64,000 bases of DNA, from the NCBI GenBank assembly GCA_012728125.1, contig JAAYFT010000003.1:1-64000 (forward strand), read 5' to 3'. A program made the position numbers and the translations under genes. The DNA comes from Tissierellia bacterium (GTDB taxonomy: Bacteria > Bacillota > Clostridia > Tissierellales > Tissierellaceae). Shown here piece by piece: positions 9,143 to 19,123 of this stretch. Numbering within the stretch: position 1 is the first letter of the stretch; each line of letters starts with the position of its first letter. The notes below the pieces were generated by a model, which was not told where the DNA came from, did not search any database, and was given only the letters and a program-made list of their open reading frames with translations.

Positions 9143-10672
9143 CTAAAATAATTTTCCAATTACCTCTTCAACTTTACTTACTATTTCACCAGACTTAATA
9201 ATCTCTTCACATTTGTTTATTTCTTCATACATTGGCTTATCTTTGTCTAAATATCCTATCTTTTCTCTAATTATATTATAAACTATTTTAGTTCCATTTC
9301 CCAATCCTTTATTCCCTCTTAAATCAATACCTTGGCAAGCAGCTAAGATTTCCATACTTAATACTTTTCTCACATTATCTAATATCTCCATTGCTTTTCT
9401 ACTTGCAATTGTTCCCATAGATACATGATCTTCTTGATTAGCAGAGGAAGGTATTGAATCTACACTGGCAGGATGGGCTAGAACTTTGTTTTCAGACACC
9501 AAGGCAGCTGCGGAATACTGAACGATCATAAAGCCTGAATTGAGCCCTCCATTCCTAATTAGAAAACCAGGCAAACCATTGCTTAAAGATGGATTTACTA
9601 ACCTTTCTAGTCTTCTTTCAGATATATTTGCCAATTCTGCTAAGCCAATGCCAAGAAAGTCAAAGGCTAAGGCCATAGGTTGCCCATGGAAGTTTCCTCC
9701 TGATATGACCTCTTCATCTTCATAAAAAATCAAAGGATTGTCAGTAGCTGAATTCATTTCTATTTCCACTTTTTCCTTTACATATTTAAAGCAATCCTTG
9801 CTACCACCATGAATTTGAGGTACACATCTTAGGGAGTAGGCATCTTGAACCCTGATCTCTCCTTGACGACTTATCATAGAGCTATTTTCTAAAAGTTTAA
9901 GAAGATTTTTACTTGTATTTATCTGTCCTTCATGGGGCCTAATATTTTGAACCCTAATATCATAAGCATCTATTATTCCATTTAGGGCCTCTATTGTCAG
10001 GGAGGCAGCAATATCAGCTATTTTACTAAGTTCCATAGCATCATATATGGTATGGGCACCAATTGAAGTCATAACTTGTGTTCCATTTATTAGTGCTAAA
10101 CCTTCCTTTGAGGTAAGTTCTATAGTATTTATATTGGCCTTTTCCATTGCCTCTTTACCAGACATCTTCTGCCCTTTATAAATTGCCTCTCCTTCTCCAA
10201 GCATAACCAGTACCATATGGGACAAAGGGGCCAAGTCACCACTGGAGCCTAAGGAGCCCTTTTCAGGAATTATAGGATGTACTCCCTTGTTTAACATTTC
10301 TATTAAGGTATTCAATGTTGATAACCTAATACCAGAAAAACCCTTAGCTAATGCATTTATTCTTAAAAGCATAATCCCTCTGACAATTTCCTCTGATAAG
10401 GGCTCTCCCACTCCGCAAGCGTGGCTTATTATTAGATTTCTTTGTAATTCTTTAGTTTCATCTCCAGTAATAACAACATCACTGAATTTTCCAAATCCTG
10501 TAGTAATACCATAAACTACTTTATTTTCGTCAACGAATTTATCCACTAATGCTCTAGACTTATTAATTCTTTCAATTGCTTCTTGAGACAATTCTATTTT
10601 TTTTCTCCATCTAGTTATTTGGATAAATTCCTCTATAGTCAAACTATTTCCGTCAATCACTACTTTTCCCAT
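9143..10672 (-). CDS. hutH: Histidine ammonia-lyase (track ORF starts at 10702; SD favours start at 10672)
   Basis: MIO ASG motif context GSLGSSGDLAPLSH; AGGAGGT at 10679-10685 positioned for ATG at 10670-10672 (MGKVVIDGNSLT). Confidence 0.93.
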   Translation of the reverse strand: MGKVVIDGNSLTIEEFIQITRWRKKIELSQEAIERINKSRALVDKFVDENKVVYGITTGFGKFSDVVITGDETKELQRNLIISHACGVGEPLSEEIVRGIMLLRINALAKGFSGIRLSTLNTLIEMLNKGVHPIIPEKGSLGSSGDLAPLSHMVLVMLGEGEAIYKGQKMSGKEAMEKANINTIELTSKEGLALINGTQVMTSIGAHTIYDAMELSKIADIAASLTIEALNGIIDAYDIRVQNIRPHEGQINTSKNLLKLLENSSMISRQGEIRVQDAYSLRCVPQIHGGSKDCFKYVKEKVEIEMNSATDNPLIFYEDEEVISGGNFHGQPMALAFDFLGIGLAELANISERRLERLVNPSLSNGLPGFLIRNGGLNSGFMIVQYSAAALVSENKVLAHPASVDSIPSSANQEDHVSMGTIASRKAMEILDNVRKVLSMEILAACQGIDLRGNKGLGNGTKIVYNIIREKIGYLDKDKPMYEEINKCEEIIKSGEIVSKVEEVIGKLF

Positions 10673-10722
10673 AAAATTACCTCCTATTTTATGAAATACC
10701 ATGTTATTTGATTAAAGCGCAT

Positions 10723-10754
10723 AAAAAACCACAGATTAAAAATCTGTGGTTTTA
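10723..10754 (-). terminator. Intrinsic terminator upstream of hutH (gene-end terminator or hut leader attenuator)
   Basis: Minus strand aaaaCCACAGATTtttAATCTGTGGtttttt. Confidence 0.8.
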
Positions 10755-10823
10755 ATTAAAAATTTTCTTAAGGTAAAGCTCTTGGAAAGTTTCATTTTTC
10801 TACCCTCAATTGTATTTGTATTT

Positions 10824-10853
10824 ATTATACATAAGATTATTTTAACTAGTCAA
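10824..10853 (-). promoter_or_regulatory. Putative hut operon promoter TTGACT-N18-TATAAT
   Basis: -35 at 848-853 (10848-10853), -10 at 10824-10829 on minus strand, lies between the 10861 gene stop and the hutH leader terminator. Confidence 0.65.
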
Positions 10854-10860
10854 TATATTT

Positions 10861-13800
10861 CTACAATAGGGCTGCAAAAACATTACTTAAATACTTGGCC
10901 AAATTAAAGGAGTTAAAGTCAAATTCCTTCTTTCTCAAAGAAACAGTAACGTATAGGACTCCTTTCACTTTTTGTTTTTTTATCAATGGTAATATTATCA
11001 CTGACTGCCAATTGGGTAAACCTGAAATCGAATCAATATTATCAAGGTTCTCCCAATCTATGAAAAATTCACCTTTTTTACTTTCTATAGCCTTGAGTAC
11101 CCTTTCGTTATTTAAGGAAGGGTTATCTACCCAACTATCACTAAATCTTTCCCTAGTATAAGCCTTTTCAACTTTTTCATTTTCTACTAATAGTATGGTT
11201 CCATATTCACCATCTATGGTTTCCAAAACCCTTCCTAAAAATACAAAAGCGTTTTCTTCTAGACTTCTGTAATCTTTAATCAGTTCTATTATATCGATTA
11301 AGGCAAGGATATTTCTATTATCGGAATCCAAGTCTCCAGTTACAATCCCAGCCAATTTGTCTCCCCTATTAAATGTATTATTCATTTCTGGGTTCCACAT
11401 GAAGATCTTATTTCTCCCTGACTCCTTAGCATAATACAATGCCTGGTCTGCCTTTTCTATTAGATCATCACTAAAATGACTGTGATTGGGGAATAGGGAG
11501 ATTCCTATGCTAACGGTAATAGGGTACTCGATACCCTTTATCTCCAGCTTTTCTATGTCAGACCTTATTTTTTCTGCTACATTAATAGCTTCTTCCTCAG
11601 TAACATCCTTTAATATAATAATAAACTCTTCTCCCCCATACCTACCTACAATGTCTGTACTCCTAATACTAGATTTAATGGCACTACCAATGATGGAGAG
11701 TATTTCATCTCCTTTTCTATGTCCATAGGTGTCATTGACCCGTTTAAACCTATCTATATCCAACATAAAGACTGAAAAACTTCTATTGGTTGACTTCATA
11801 CTATTAATAATTTCTTCAAATTTTGTTTCAAAATACTTCCTAGTTAAGGTGTTTGTTAGCTTATCAGTTGTGGCCATTAACCTTAGTTTATTGTTTTCTA
11901 AATTGATATATATGAGGTAGGAAAGACTTCGAACTATAGCTAATCGTTCAATATCAAATCTATTAAATACGTTATCTGTTTCTAAGTATATAAATCCATG
12001 TAAATGATATTCTTTCCAAAGATTTTTTCTTCTTTCTCCTTGTATACCGGAAATCTGGTCGAGGGAAGATATTGGAACGCACATTATACCTTTTTTATCA
12101 TCCTTCAAAAATTCAAGGTAATTGCTGCTGTAAACATCAGAGTAATTCTTATTAATTAATATCCCATTGCTAGTTCTACCTGCTAGGCTTAAAAACCTTT
12201 CATTTATTTCATTGGCTGACCCATTATTTAATGCTGCAACTGCCTCATAAGTGTTACTTTTTTCATCAAAACTCAGTATAAAGCCTTTTTTTGCAAAGGT
12301 GATCTTGCTTAAGTATTTTAATATTAAATCCAGATTATGTTGATAATCATCTGTAAATTTAGAGATTAACTCTTCAACAGTATTTATATTTACAGCTTCT
12401 CCATAATAGTCGAATTGGGTAATGCTAATGAAATCATCACTACCTATTAAATCTATAATAGGTTTAAGGTCAAAGTAGATATTTAAATCCTCCATGTCTA
12501 CATCATCAATATAGGTACAGCCTATTTCATATCCAAATACCTTTTTAATGGCTATTCTTATTTTGTCCTTGAGAATATCAACATCTCTACTTCTGATAAA
12601 ACTGAATTTAAGCTTATTATAAGGTATTCTTAAAGTTATTTTGTATACTAGGTCTAATGCTTCAAATAGATATTTAAGAGATTGAATATATTCTTCCATA
12701 TAAAATAACTTGTATCCTAGTGCTAGTTTAAAATATAGTCTCTCAATAGAAACAGGTTCTATGAGCTTTTTTTCCTCCATGTCTATTAAGCTTTTAATTG
12801 AACCTTTATCTGATGATATGAAAGATAATAATCCATTATGGAGTAAATCTAGGTAATTATTTGGTAGCTCCCTCATTAAATGGGAGTCTTCTTCTAAAAA
12901 CTCCTTAGCATACTCTAAATCATTTGCCAATATGCTGATTATTGCAAATTGTAGCAGGAATCTTCTTCTGTGGACTGAAACCTTCCTCTCCCTATATTTT
13001 AGTCTAATTTCCTCTATATCTGCCTTGTTTAAGTCTTTGCTTTTCAAAATCTCCATGGCTAGAATTCTTGCTTTTGATACTAAATAGCCTCGTATGTTGA
13101 AGTCTTTACAGATATCACAAGCTAGTTGAGAATATTCAACGCTTTTTTCTAAGTCACCTAGTGTACCATAAAAATAGCCTAAGAAATCATAGTACTGATA
13201 TGTTATCTCTAATTTTGTAATTTGATTAGTTGAATAGACTTCTTGTAAAAACTCAATACATTCATATGCCTTGTCGTATTGGGTCTTTGCAAGGTATATA
13301 CTTCCCATATTTAAATTAGCCAAAAAAATCATATTCAAATCCTGTAGTTCCAAGGCTCCTTTTTTGGCTTCTTCCAAGTATTCTAAAGCTAAATCATATT
13401 GGTAGTTATCTATGAATAATTCAGCGATATTATTTAGGAAGACTATTTCTGCTTCCTGGATTCCAAGCTTAGTTGCAATTTCCTTGCCCTTTTCAAAGTA
13501 CTCCATGGCCTTTTTAGGATTTTCAAAATGTTCTAAATAGATGCTACCTATATTATTTAATGGTTTCGTCGCCTCAACGATATTTCCAGTTGCCTGACAG
13601 TACTCTATACTTTTGTCATAGTATTCTATTGCTTCTTCCATATTACCATTTAAATATCTAATTATACCTAGCCTGTTATAGATTGGCCCTAAATATTCAT
13701 CAATATTATGAGCATTAGATAATTCTATGGCCTTTTTAAGATTTGTTTCTGCTTCCTCTAAATTGCCATTCTGAATACTTATTCTTGCTCTAGAATTATA

Positions 13801-16236
13801 AGCAATAATTTGGCCTTCAATGAAGTTATATTCCTTAGATATTTCTTCTATTTCCTCTATCTCTTTTAAGGCTTTTTCTGTCTCTACTCTTAAATAATAT
13901 AAGTCAATTAATACCAATTTCCCCTTGATAATATGCTTATAATCCTTTAGTTCTAAAGCTAAACTTTGATATTCTTCAAGATAAGCTTTGCCCTTGTCCG
14001 ATTCACCTTTTAAAAAATGTATTTGTACAAGGTTTTCTAAAATTTTGAGCTTGGTGTAAGGAGGTCCATAAGTCATAATGCTATAAGCCTTTTCCAGTAA
14101 AAATCTTCCTTGAGGGCTGTATATATTTTCAATTTGCTCTAATCTTTCTAGGATAATCTCAATTGCCTTATTGGCTTGGTTAGATTTGATTAAATGATGT
14201 AATAGCTCTTCCAATAAAAACTCCATACTATCCTTATCTAAATCAGATAGTATCAGAGAGGCCTTTTTATGAAGCTGAATTTTTTCTTCATGGGGAATCT
14301 CATTATAAATCTTTCTTTTAAGTTCTGTATTCTTCACATTATAACTATATCCCCAATCACCTAATTTCTCATCTATAAGACCTAAAGATTTTAACTGGTT
14401 TAATTGCTTATCGATAGCTTGTCCATCTAAATCCAACATATTTAACAGGATTCTCTTATACAAAGCATCATCAAAAACAGATAGTATCTTAAATATTTCA
14501 AAATAATTATCCCTTACTAATTTTAATTGCTTTTCAAAAGCCTCGTCTAAGTTAGAAGGAAAATAGATTTCTGAATAGCTATCAGCTTTTAGATACCATT
14601 TGCCAATAGGATTCATGTACAATTCTCCACTTGCATACAAATGCTTTATTAAGTATTCAATATATCTAGGATTACCTTGACTTTCCTTAAATAATACACT
14701 TGCTAATTTGCTTGGCACATATGATATGCCTAGGATGTTTTGAACCATTTGTCCAATTTCTTCTAAGTTTAATTTGAGTAGATCTAGATTATATACATAT
14801 TCCTTTACATTCCATTCTTCAACTATCTTTTTGATTGAAGATTCCTCTACTAATAAATTACTATCGTAGGAAAAAATGAAAAATAGATTATTGTTTCTTA
14901 TATTCTTCAATAGGTAGTCTATCATGGTTAGTAAGTTAATATTTGCGTATTGTAAATCATCGATCACTATATAAATAATATTTTCCTTAGATAATTCAGT
15001 AAAATAATTTGATATTCTATTACATAACCTAAACATCTCCCAGTTTGGACTTAAGTCGGTTTCCATCACTTCATTTCCATATAATCTTAACTCAGGCAAT
15101 ATTCTGCATAATTCGTCTCTATACTTCTCCATTAGTTCAGATGGAGTATCCTTTAATGATTGTTTTAGAATATTCGTTAGATCATATAAATCATTGGCTT
15201 TACTCTCTTCTATTTCAATATAGTATACATCTCTTCCCTTCATCTTAAGTCTATGGGTTAATTCAGTCAATAATTTGGTTTTTCCTACTCCAAACTCTCC
15301 CTTTAAAATTAATCCCTTGTATTTATAGTTACCATTTTTTAAACTCTCATCAATACTCATGATTTCTTCTATTTCTTTTTCTCTACCTATTATTCTGTTG
15401 TTGAAAAATAAAGTATTTCTACTTTGCACTAAATCATATGGATAATCCAACTCAAAAATTTCAATTATCTTATCAACTATTTCGATAAGATTTATGTCCC
15501 TTGAAATAAAATCTCTTTTTGTTAATTGAGATATGGTTTTATTTAAAATGTCTTTCTTATCTAAATCTAAAAATTTCTCATCCACATAAACAAAATTATT
15601 TACATCATCTTCAAAGTAGTCTTCCAACAATAAATACTTCATTATTATTCCAATAGAATAATAGTCAGCTCTCTTATCATTTGAATTTTTATTGATTAAA
15701 GTTTCAGGGGATATAAAATACCTGTTAAAATCATCGATGTATGACCTATCTCTCTTTTCTATTATGGTGGCTATATCCATTAATTTGATATTCTTGTCTT
15801 CCAATACATAGATTTCAGCTGGACTTAAAATTTGATAAGTATAACCTCTAAAATGTAAATAATCAATAGTAATTAGAATATCTAATACTAAGCGTAATTT
15901 TTCAAAAAATCCCAAACTGCCACCTATGTCACTAAGCTTATGAGCATTGATGTATTCTGAAATAGAGTAATACAACAACATATTAGTCTTTTTAGTATCT
16001 ATAGTTTTGACTATATTAAATTTTTCATTCCATAATATATTACTATGTCTTACATTTGAAATCTGAATAAAATTTGTAATAAAGTAGTCAATTATACTTT
16101 TCTGTTCATCGTAATTATAAAATTTTAATACCTTATACCTATCGTCTCCCCATAGATCTGAGACTAGATAGGTTTCAGAATAGATATTATCCTCAATCTT
16201 TCTCTCAATCTTGTACCTATTGTCAATGATTCTCAT
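10861..16236 (-). CDS. Multidomain signalling protein: pseudokinase - AAA/STAND-like ATPase - TPRs - GAF - GGDEF diguanylate cyclase - C-terminal GAF-like
   Basis: Kinase-like N-terminus lacking HRD/DFG, Walker A GEFGVGKTK, Walker B IIYIVIDDLQ, repeated TPRs, GRYGGEEFIIIL with I-site RSTD. Confidence 0.88.
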   Translation of the reverse strand: MRIIDNRYKIERKIEDNIYSETYLVSDLWGDDRYKVLKFYNYDEQKSIIDYFITNFIQISNVRHSNILWNEKFNIVKTIDTKKTNMLLYYSISEYINAHKLSDIGGSLGFFEKLRLVLDILITIDYLHFRGYTYQILSPAEIYVLEDKNIKLMDIATIIEKRDRSYIDDFNRYFISPETLINKNSNDKRADYYSIGIIMKYLLLEDYFEDDVNNFVYVDEKFLDLDKKDILNKTISQLTKRDFISRDINLIEIVDKIIEIFELDYPYDLVQSRNTLFFNNRIIGREKEIEEIMSIDESLKNGNYKYKGLILKGEFGVGKTKLLTELTHRLKMKGRDVYYIEIEESKANDLYDLTNILKQSLKDTPSELMEKYRDELCRILPELRLYGNEVMETDLSPNWEMFRLCNRISNYFTELSKENIIYIVIDDLQYANINLLTMIDYLLKNIRNNNLFFIFSYDSNLLVEESSIKKIVEEWNVKEYVYNLDLLKLNLEEIGQMVQNILGISYVPSKLASVLFKESQGNPRYIEYLIKHLYASGELYMNPIGKWYLKADSYSEIYFPSNLDEAFEKQLKLVRDNYFEIFKILSVFDDALYKRILLNMLDLDGQAIDKQLNQLKSLGLIDEKLGDWGYSYNVKNTELKRKIYNEIPHEEKIQLHKKASLILSDLDKDSMEFLLEELLHHLIKSNQANKAIEIILERLEQIENIYSPQGRFLLEKAYSIMTYGPPYTKLKILENLVQIHFLKGESDKGKAYLEEYQSLALELKDYKHIIKGKLVLIDLYYLRVETEKALKEIEEIEEISKEYNFIEGQIIAYNSRARISIQNGNLEEAETNLKKAIELSNAHNIDEYLGPIYNRLGIIRYLNGNMEEAIEYYDKSIEYCQATGNIVEATKPLNNIGSIYLEHFENPKKAMEYFEKGKEIATKLGIQEAEIVFLNNIAELFIDNYQYDLALEYLEEAKKGALELQDLNMIFLANLNMGSIYLAKTQYDKAYECIEFLQEVYSTNQITKLEITYQYYDFLGYFYGTLGDLEKSVEYSQLACDICKDFNIRGYLVSKARILAMEILKSKDLNKADIEEIRLKYRERKVSVHRRRFLLQFAIISILANDLEYAKEFLEEDSHLMRELPNNYLDLLHNGLLSFISSDKGSIKSLIDMEEKKLIEPVSIERLYFKLALGYKLFYMEEYIQSLKYLFEALDLVYKITLRIPYNKLKFSFIRSRDVDILKDKIRIAIKKVFGYEIGCTYIDDVDMEDLNIYFDLKPIIDLIGSDDFISITQFDYYGEAVNINTVEELISKFTDDYQHNLDLILKYLSKITFAKKGFILSFDEKSNTYEAVAALNNGSANEINERFLSLAGRTSNGILINKNYSDVYSSNYLEFLKDDKKGIMCVPISSLDQISGIQGERRKNLWKEYHLHGFIYLETDNVFNRFDIERLAIVRSLSYLIYINLENNKLRLMATTDKLTNTLTRKYFETKFEEIINSMKSTNRSFSVFMLDIDRFKRVNDTYGHRKGDEILSIIGSAIKSSIRSTDIVGRYGGEEFIIILKDVTEEEAINVAEKIRSDIEKLEIKGIEYPITVSIGISLFPNHSHFSDDLIEKADQALYYAKESGRNKIFMWNPEMNNTFNRGDKLAGIVTGDLDSDNRNILALIDIIELIKDYRSLEENAFVFLGRVLETIDGEYGTILLVENEKVEKAYTRERFSDSWVDNPSLNNERVLKAIESKKGEFFIDWENLDNIDSISGLPNWQSVIILPLIKKQKVKGVLYVTVSLRKKEFDFNSFNLAKYLSNVFAALL

Positions 16237-16252
16237 TGTATCCCCTCTTTAT

Positions 16253-16702
16253 CTACCTTAGTTCATCCTTCACAGCATCATATAAGGCCTTTAAACCTGA
16301 ACTTAATCTCACCTTTTCATCAAAGGTAAAGTCTGCAAGTTTACTAGATAAAAACTCTATTCTCTTATTTAATACCTTTTCTAATATTTCATACCCCTCA
16401 GGTAGCACTTCAATCCTGACTACCCTTTTATCCTTTTCATCTTTTTTTCTAACTACTAGTTGTGCCTTTTCCATCCTATCTATTAGATCTGTTATTGTAC
16501 TACAAGCCAAGGCCATACTCTTACTTAATTCACCTATGGTCATATTACCCTTATTAATTAAAATCTGCAGGGCAGTAAATTGAGGGATTGTAATATTAAA
16601 ATCTGATAAAATTTCCCTACCCTTTCTCCTGATTATATAGTCTACTTTTCTTAAGTGCTTTTCAATTTCTTCAACTGTACTTCTCTCATCTAAATCTCTC
16701 AT
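16253..16702 (-). CDS. MarR family transcriptional regulator
   Basis: wHTH: ITIPQFTALQILINKGNMTIGELSKSMALACSTITDLIDRMEKAQLVVRKKDEKDKR. Confidence 0.9.
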   Translation of the reverse strand: MRDLDERSTVEEIEKHLRKVDYIIRRKGREILSDFNITIPQFTALQILINKGNMTIGELSKSMALACSTITDLIDRMEKAQLVVRKKDEKDKRVVRIEVLPEGYEILEKVLNKRIEFLSSKLADFTFDEKVRLSSGLKALYDAVKDELR

Positions 16703-16731
16703 GAGTTTCCTCCTTTAAAAAACCTAATACC

Positions 16732-17616
16732 CTAAACCAATATCCTTAAAGCCTTGGGAACAACTTCAAATGTAGCAGGAAGTGTGCCACCATATTCTCC
16801 ATCCACATCCAATTCTACAGCTTTATTGGAATCTAATGTAATCTTATTAGTTTTAAAGTATTTAACACTTGGATGATTTATATGGTCTCCACTAAAGATA
16901 CTGAAAAAAATGCTGGCTAAATTATGTACTTCGGTTTTCTTAATTATAACCACATCTAGTAAGCCATCTGAAACAGATGCTTTTGGTGCAAGTTTTTTGA
17001 ATCCACCTATTGAGGAACTATTAGATATTAGAAAAAGTAAAATGTCCTCTTCATTTGTATACTCCTCAGATTGAATATTTAATCTAATAGGCTCAAAACT
17101 TTGTAAGGTAATCTCCTTTAAGCCTTCAAAATAGTATGCCAGCCTACCGAAAAGCATTTTTGTTTCAGTTGGAACTTGGTAGCCTACACTTGATAAAAGT
17201 CCTCCAGCTGCAACATTAACAAAGTATTCATCATTAACCTTACCTAAATCTACATCAATAGTATTTTCTCTTTTTATCATATTATAAAAATCATTGATGT
17301 TCTTAGGAAGCTTTAAGTAATTGGCAAAATCATTTACAGTACCAGATGACAAGATTGCTACAGGAACCTTTCTTTTACTGTTAGCAATACCCTTAGCCAC
17401 CTCATTTACTGTACCATCTCCCCCTGAGGCTATTATAATATCCCAGTCTTCATTACAGGTTTTCATAGTTTCATTCATAGCATCGTTTTTTTTCATGGTA
17501 GTAAATTTACTTATTGTGTATCCATCGTCAATTAATAATTGGCACAATCTATTTAATCGTCTCTCAATAGTTTGCCTACCAGAAGACGGATTATATATGA
17601 TTTTAACCTTCCTCAT
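16732..17616 (-). CDS. Diacylglycerol kinase / YegS-type lipid kinase
   Basis: DAGK catalytic: IIYNPSSGR, IIASGGDGTVNEVAKGI, GTVNDFANYL. Confidence 0.92.
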   Translation of the reverse strand: MRKVKIIYNPSSGRQTIERRLNRLCQLLIDDGYTISKFTTMKKNDAMNETMKTCNEDWDIIIASGGDGTVNEVAKGIANSKRKVPVAILSSGTVNDFANYLKLPKNINDFYNMIKRENTIDVDLGKVNDEYFVNVAAGGLLSSVGYQVPTETKMLFGRLAYYFEGLKEITLQSFEPIRLNIQSEEYTNEEDILLFLISNSSSIGGFKKLAPKASVSDGLLDVVIIKKTEVHNLASIFFSIFSGDHINHPSVKYFKTNKITLDSNKAVELDVDGEYGGTLPATFEVVPKALRILV

Positions 17617-17734
17617 TTAGATCTACTCCTCTGCGAATTATTTCTATTATGTATAATTATTTCCCTTATCTCTTAATATTTACTTTATTATACCAATTAT
17701 TTCATATTTGTTAAATAACTTTAGACTTATGTAT

Positions 17735-17770
17735 AAAAAATAAGAACCCGTGTGAGTTCTTATTTTTTCT
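17735..17770 (-). terminator. Intrinsic terminator after DUF948 gene
   Basis: Minus strand aaaaaataagaac-tcacacgg-gttcttatttttt, overlaps the stop codon. Confidence 0.75.
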
Positions 17771-18233
17771 TCAAATATCCTTTAATAGCATCAATAACTT
17801 CAAGGATCAATTTAATATAAGTATCTATGTTTTTTATATTGTCCTGTAAAGAATAGGCAGTATCTGCTACTGTATCTGTTACAATATCCATAGTTTCTGA
17901 AATCTTATATGTTGTGTTATCTACAGATTCTGTTATAGAATCTATTTTTGTTGTAATTTCATTTACATTACTTATTAGTTCAGTCATTTCTGGAGTTATT
18001 TCTTCTATGGTGGCATTTGCAGTTTTAGTAATGGAGTTTATATTCTCACTTATTTCAGGTAATTGTTTGACTACAGTATTGATATTTTTTTCGTTAGATT
18101 CAAAAAAGTTATTAACTTTAAGTAATATTTTATTTAAATTTTTTAAAACTAATATTAAGTAAGTTAACGCACCGATTCCTAATAAAAAAAGGACTAGCTT
18201 AAAAAAATCTTGTACTGTAAGAGTGGCACCCAA
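17760..18233 (-). CDS. DUF948-type membrane protein with coiled coil
   Basis: Single N-terminal TM then repeated heptad-rich ITKTANATIEEITPEMTELISNVNEITTKIDSI. Confidence 0.75.
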   Translation of the reverse strand: MGATLTVQDFFKLVLFLLGIGALTYLILVLKNLNKILLKVNNFFESNEKNINTVVKQLPEISENINSITKTANATIEEITPEMTELISNVNEITTKIDSITESVDNTTYKISETMDIVTDTVADTAYSLQDNIKNIDTYIKLILEVIDAIKGYLKKK

Positions 18234-18246
18234 AACCTATTCCCCC

Positions 18247-18663
18247 TTATTTGGCATCTTCTTCTGGAGTACTGTCTTCAGCATCCTCAGTTTCTATATC
18301 ATCCTCTACTATTATTATATCTAGACTTTCACTTTCTTCAAGTTCTTCTAGGCTTTCAGGTAAATTCTTCTTCTCTTTAATATCTTCATAAACTTGTTTT
18401 ATTTCCTCTTTTACCTTGCCCTGAATTTTCTTGGCTACTTCTACTTGTTCATTTACTACTTCTTTGATATTACCAGCCACTTCCTTAGTCTTATTCGCAA
18501 TATCCTCTCTAGTTTCCTTTCCAGACTTCGGAGCAAATAAAACTCCTGTTATGGCACCAATAAAAGTACCAATTGCAGTACCTACAGCAACATTTTTTGC
18601 TGTTTCTAATTTTTTCTCTCTCCTTGCTTTTCTCCTTTTTTCATTCAAAAATTTGTTTACCAA
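18247..18663 (-). CDS. YtxH domain protein
   Basis: VGTAIGTFIGAITGVLFAPKSGKETREDIANKTKE; adjacent to DUF948 gene. Confidence 0.85.
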   Translation of the reverse strand: MVNKFLNEKRRKARREKKLETAKNVAVGTAIGTFIGAITGVLFAPKSGKETREDIANKTKEVAGNIKEVVNEQVEVAKKIQGKVKEEIKQVYEDIKEKKNLPESLEELEESESLDIIIVEDDIETEDAEDSTPEEDAK

Positions 18664-18760
18664 ATTAATCCCCCCTCCCTAAATCTTTTTATATATTAGA
18701 CATATACCCTAAAGAATTAGTTTGTAATCATCATTTATTAAGCATCTCAGTAGTAAAGAT

Positions 18761-18946
18761 TTAAAACTTGTTTTCCAATATTTTTTGTAGTTCTGCTGCT
18801 TGATAGCCGCATTCTTCTGCAAACTTTTTAAATAGGTCTGCCACCTCTCTATCATTGACTTTTTTAGAATGAGTCTCATAATCCCTAACCATTTCCTGTG
18901 AGTCTAAAATCATTTTTTTAATAATTTCCTTAGTAGTTAGTTCCAC
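18761..18946 (-). CDS. Small hypothetical protein (GTG start favoured over track start at 18991)
   Basis: AAGGAGGT 7 nt upstream of GTG at 18944-18946; gives MELTTKEIIKKMILDSQEMVRDYETHSKKVNDREVADLFKKFAEECGYQAAELQKILENKF. Confidence 0.65.
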   Translation of the reverse strand: MELTTKEIIKKMILDSQEMVRDYETHSKKVNDREVADLFKKFAEECGYQAAELQKILENKF

Positions 18947-19123
18947 AATATGACCTCCTTTATAAAGTTTTATACAAATAATTTCCCTCACAAATATTTT
19001 TTTATACTTTATAATTTATTTTTATTTAAGACTTTAAAATATTCTAAAATCTTATATAATATTTATTAAGTATTTATTTTGAGTATCGAAATGTTTAAAA
19101 AAATATGATAAAGGGGTAATACA

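Noticed and set aside
19091-19117. SigB-like promoter gtttaa...gggtaa upstream of the 19124 ABC gene
   Set aside because: Spacing is long and the GGGTAA part is more simply the SD region (AAGGGG) of the ORF
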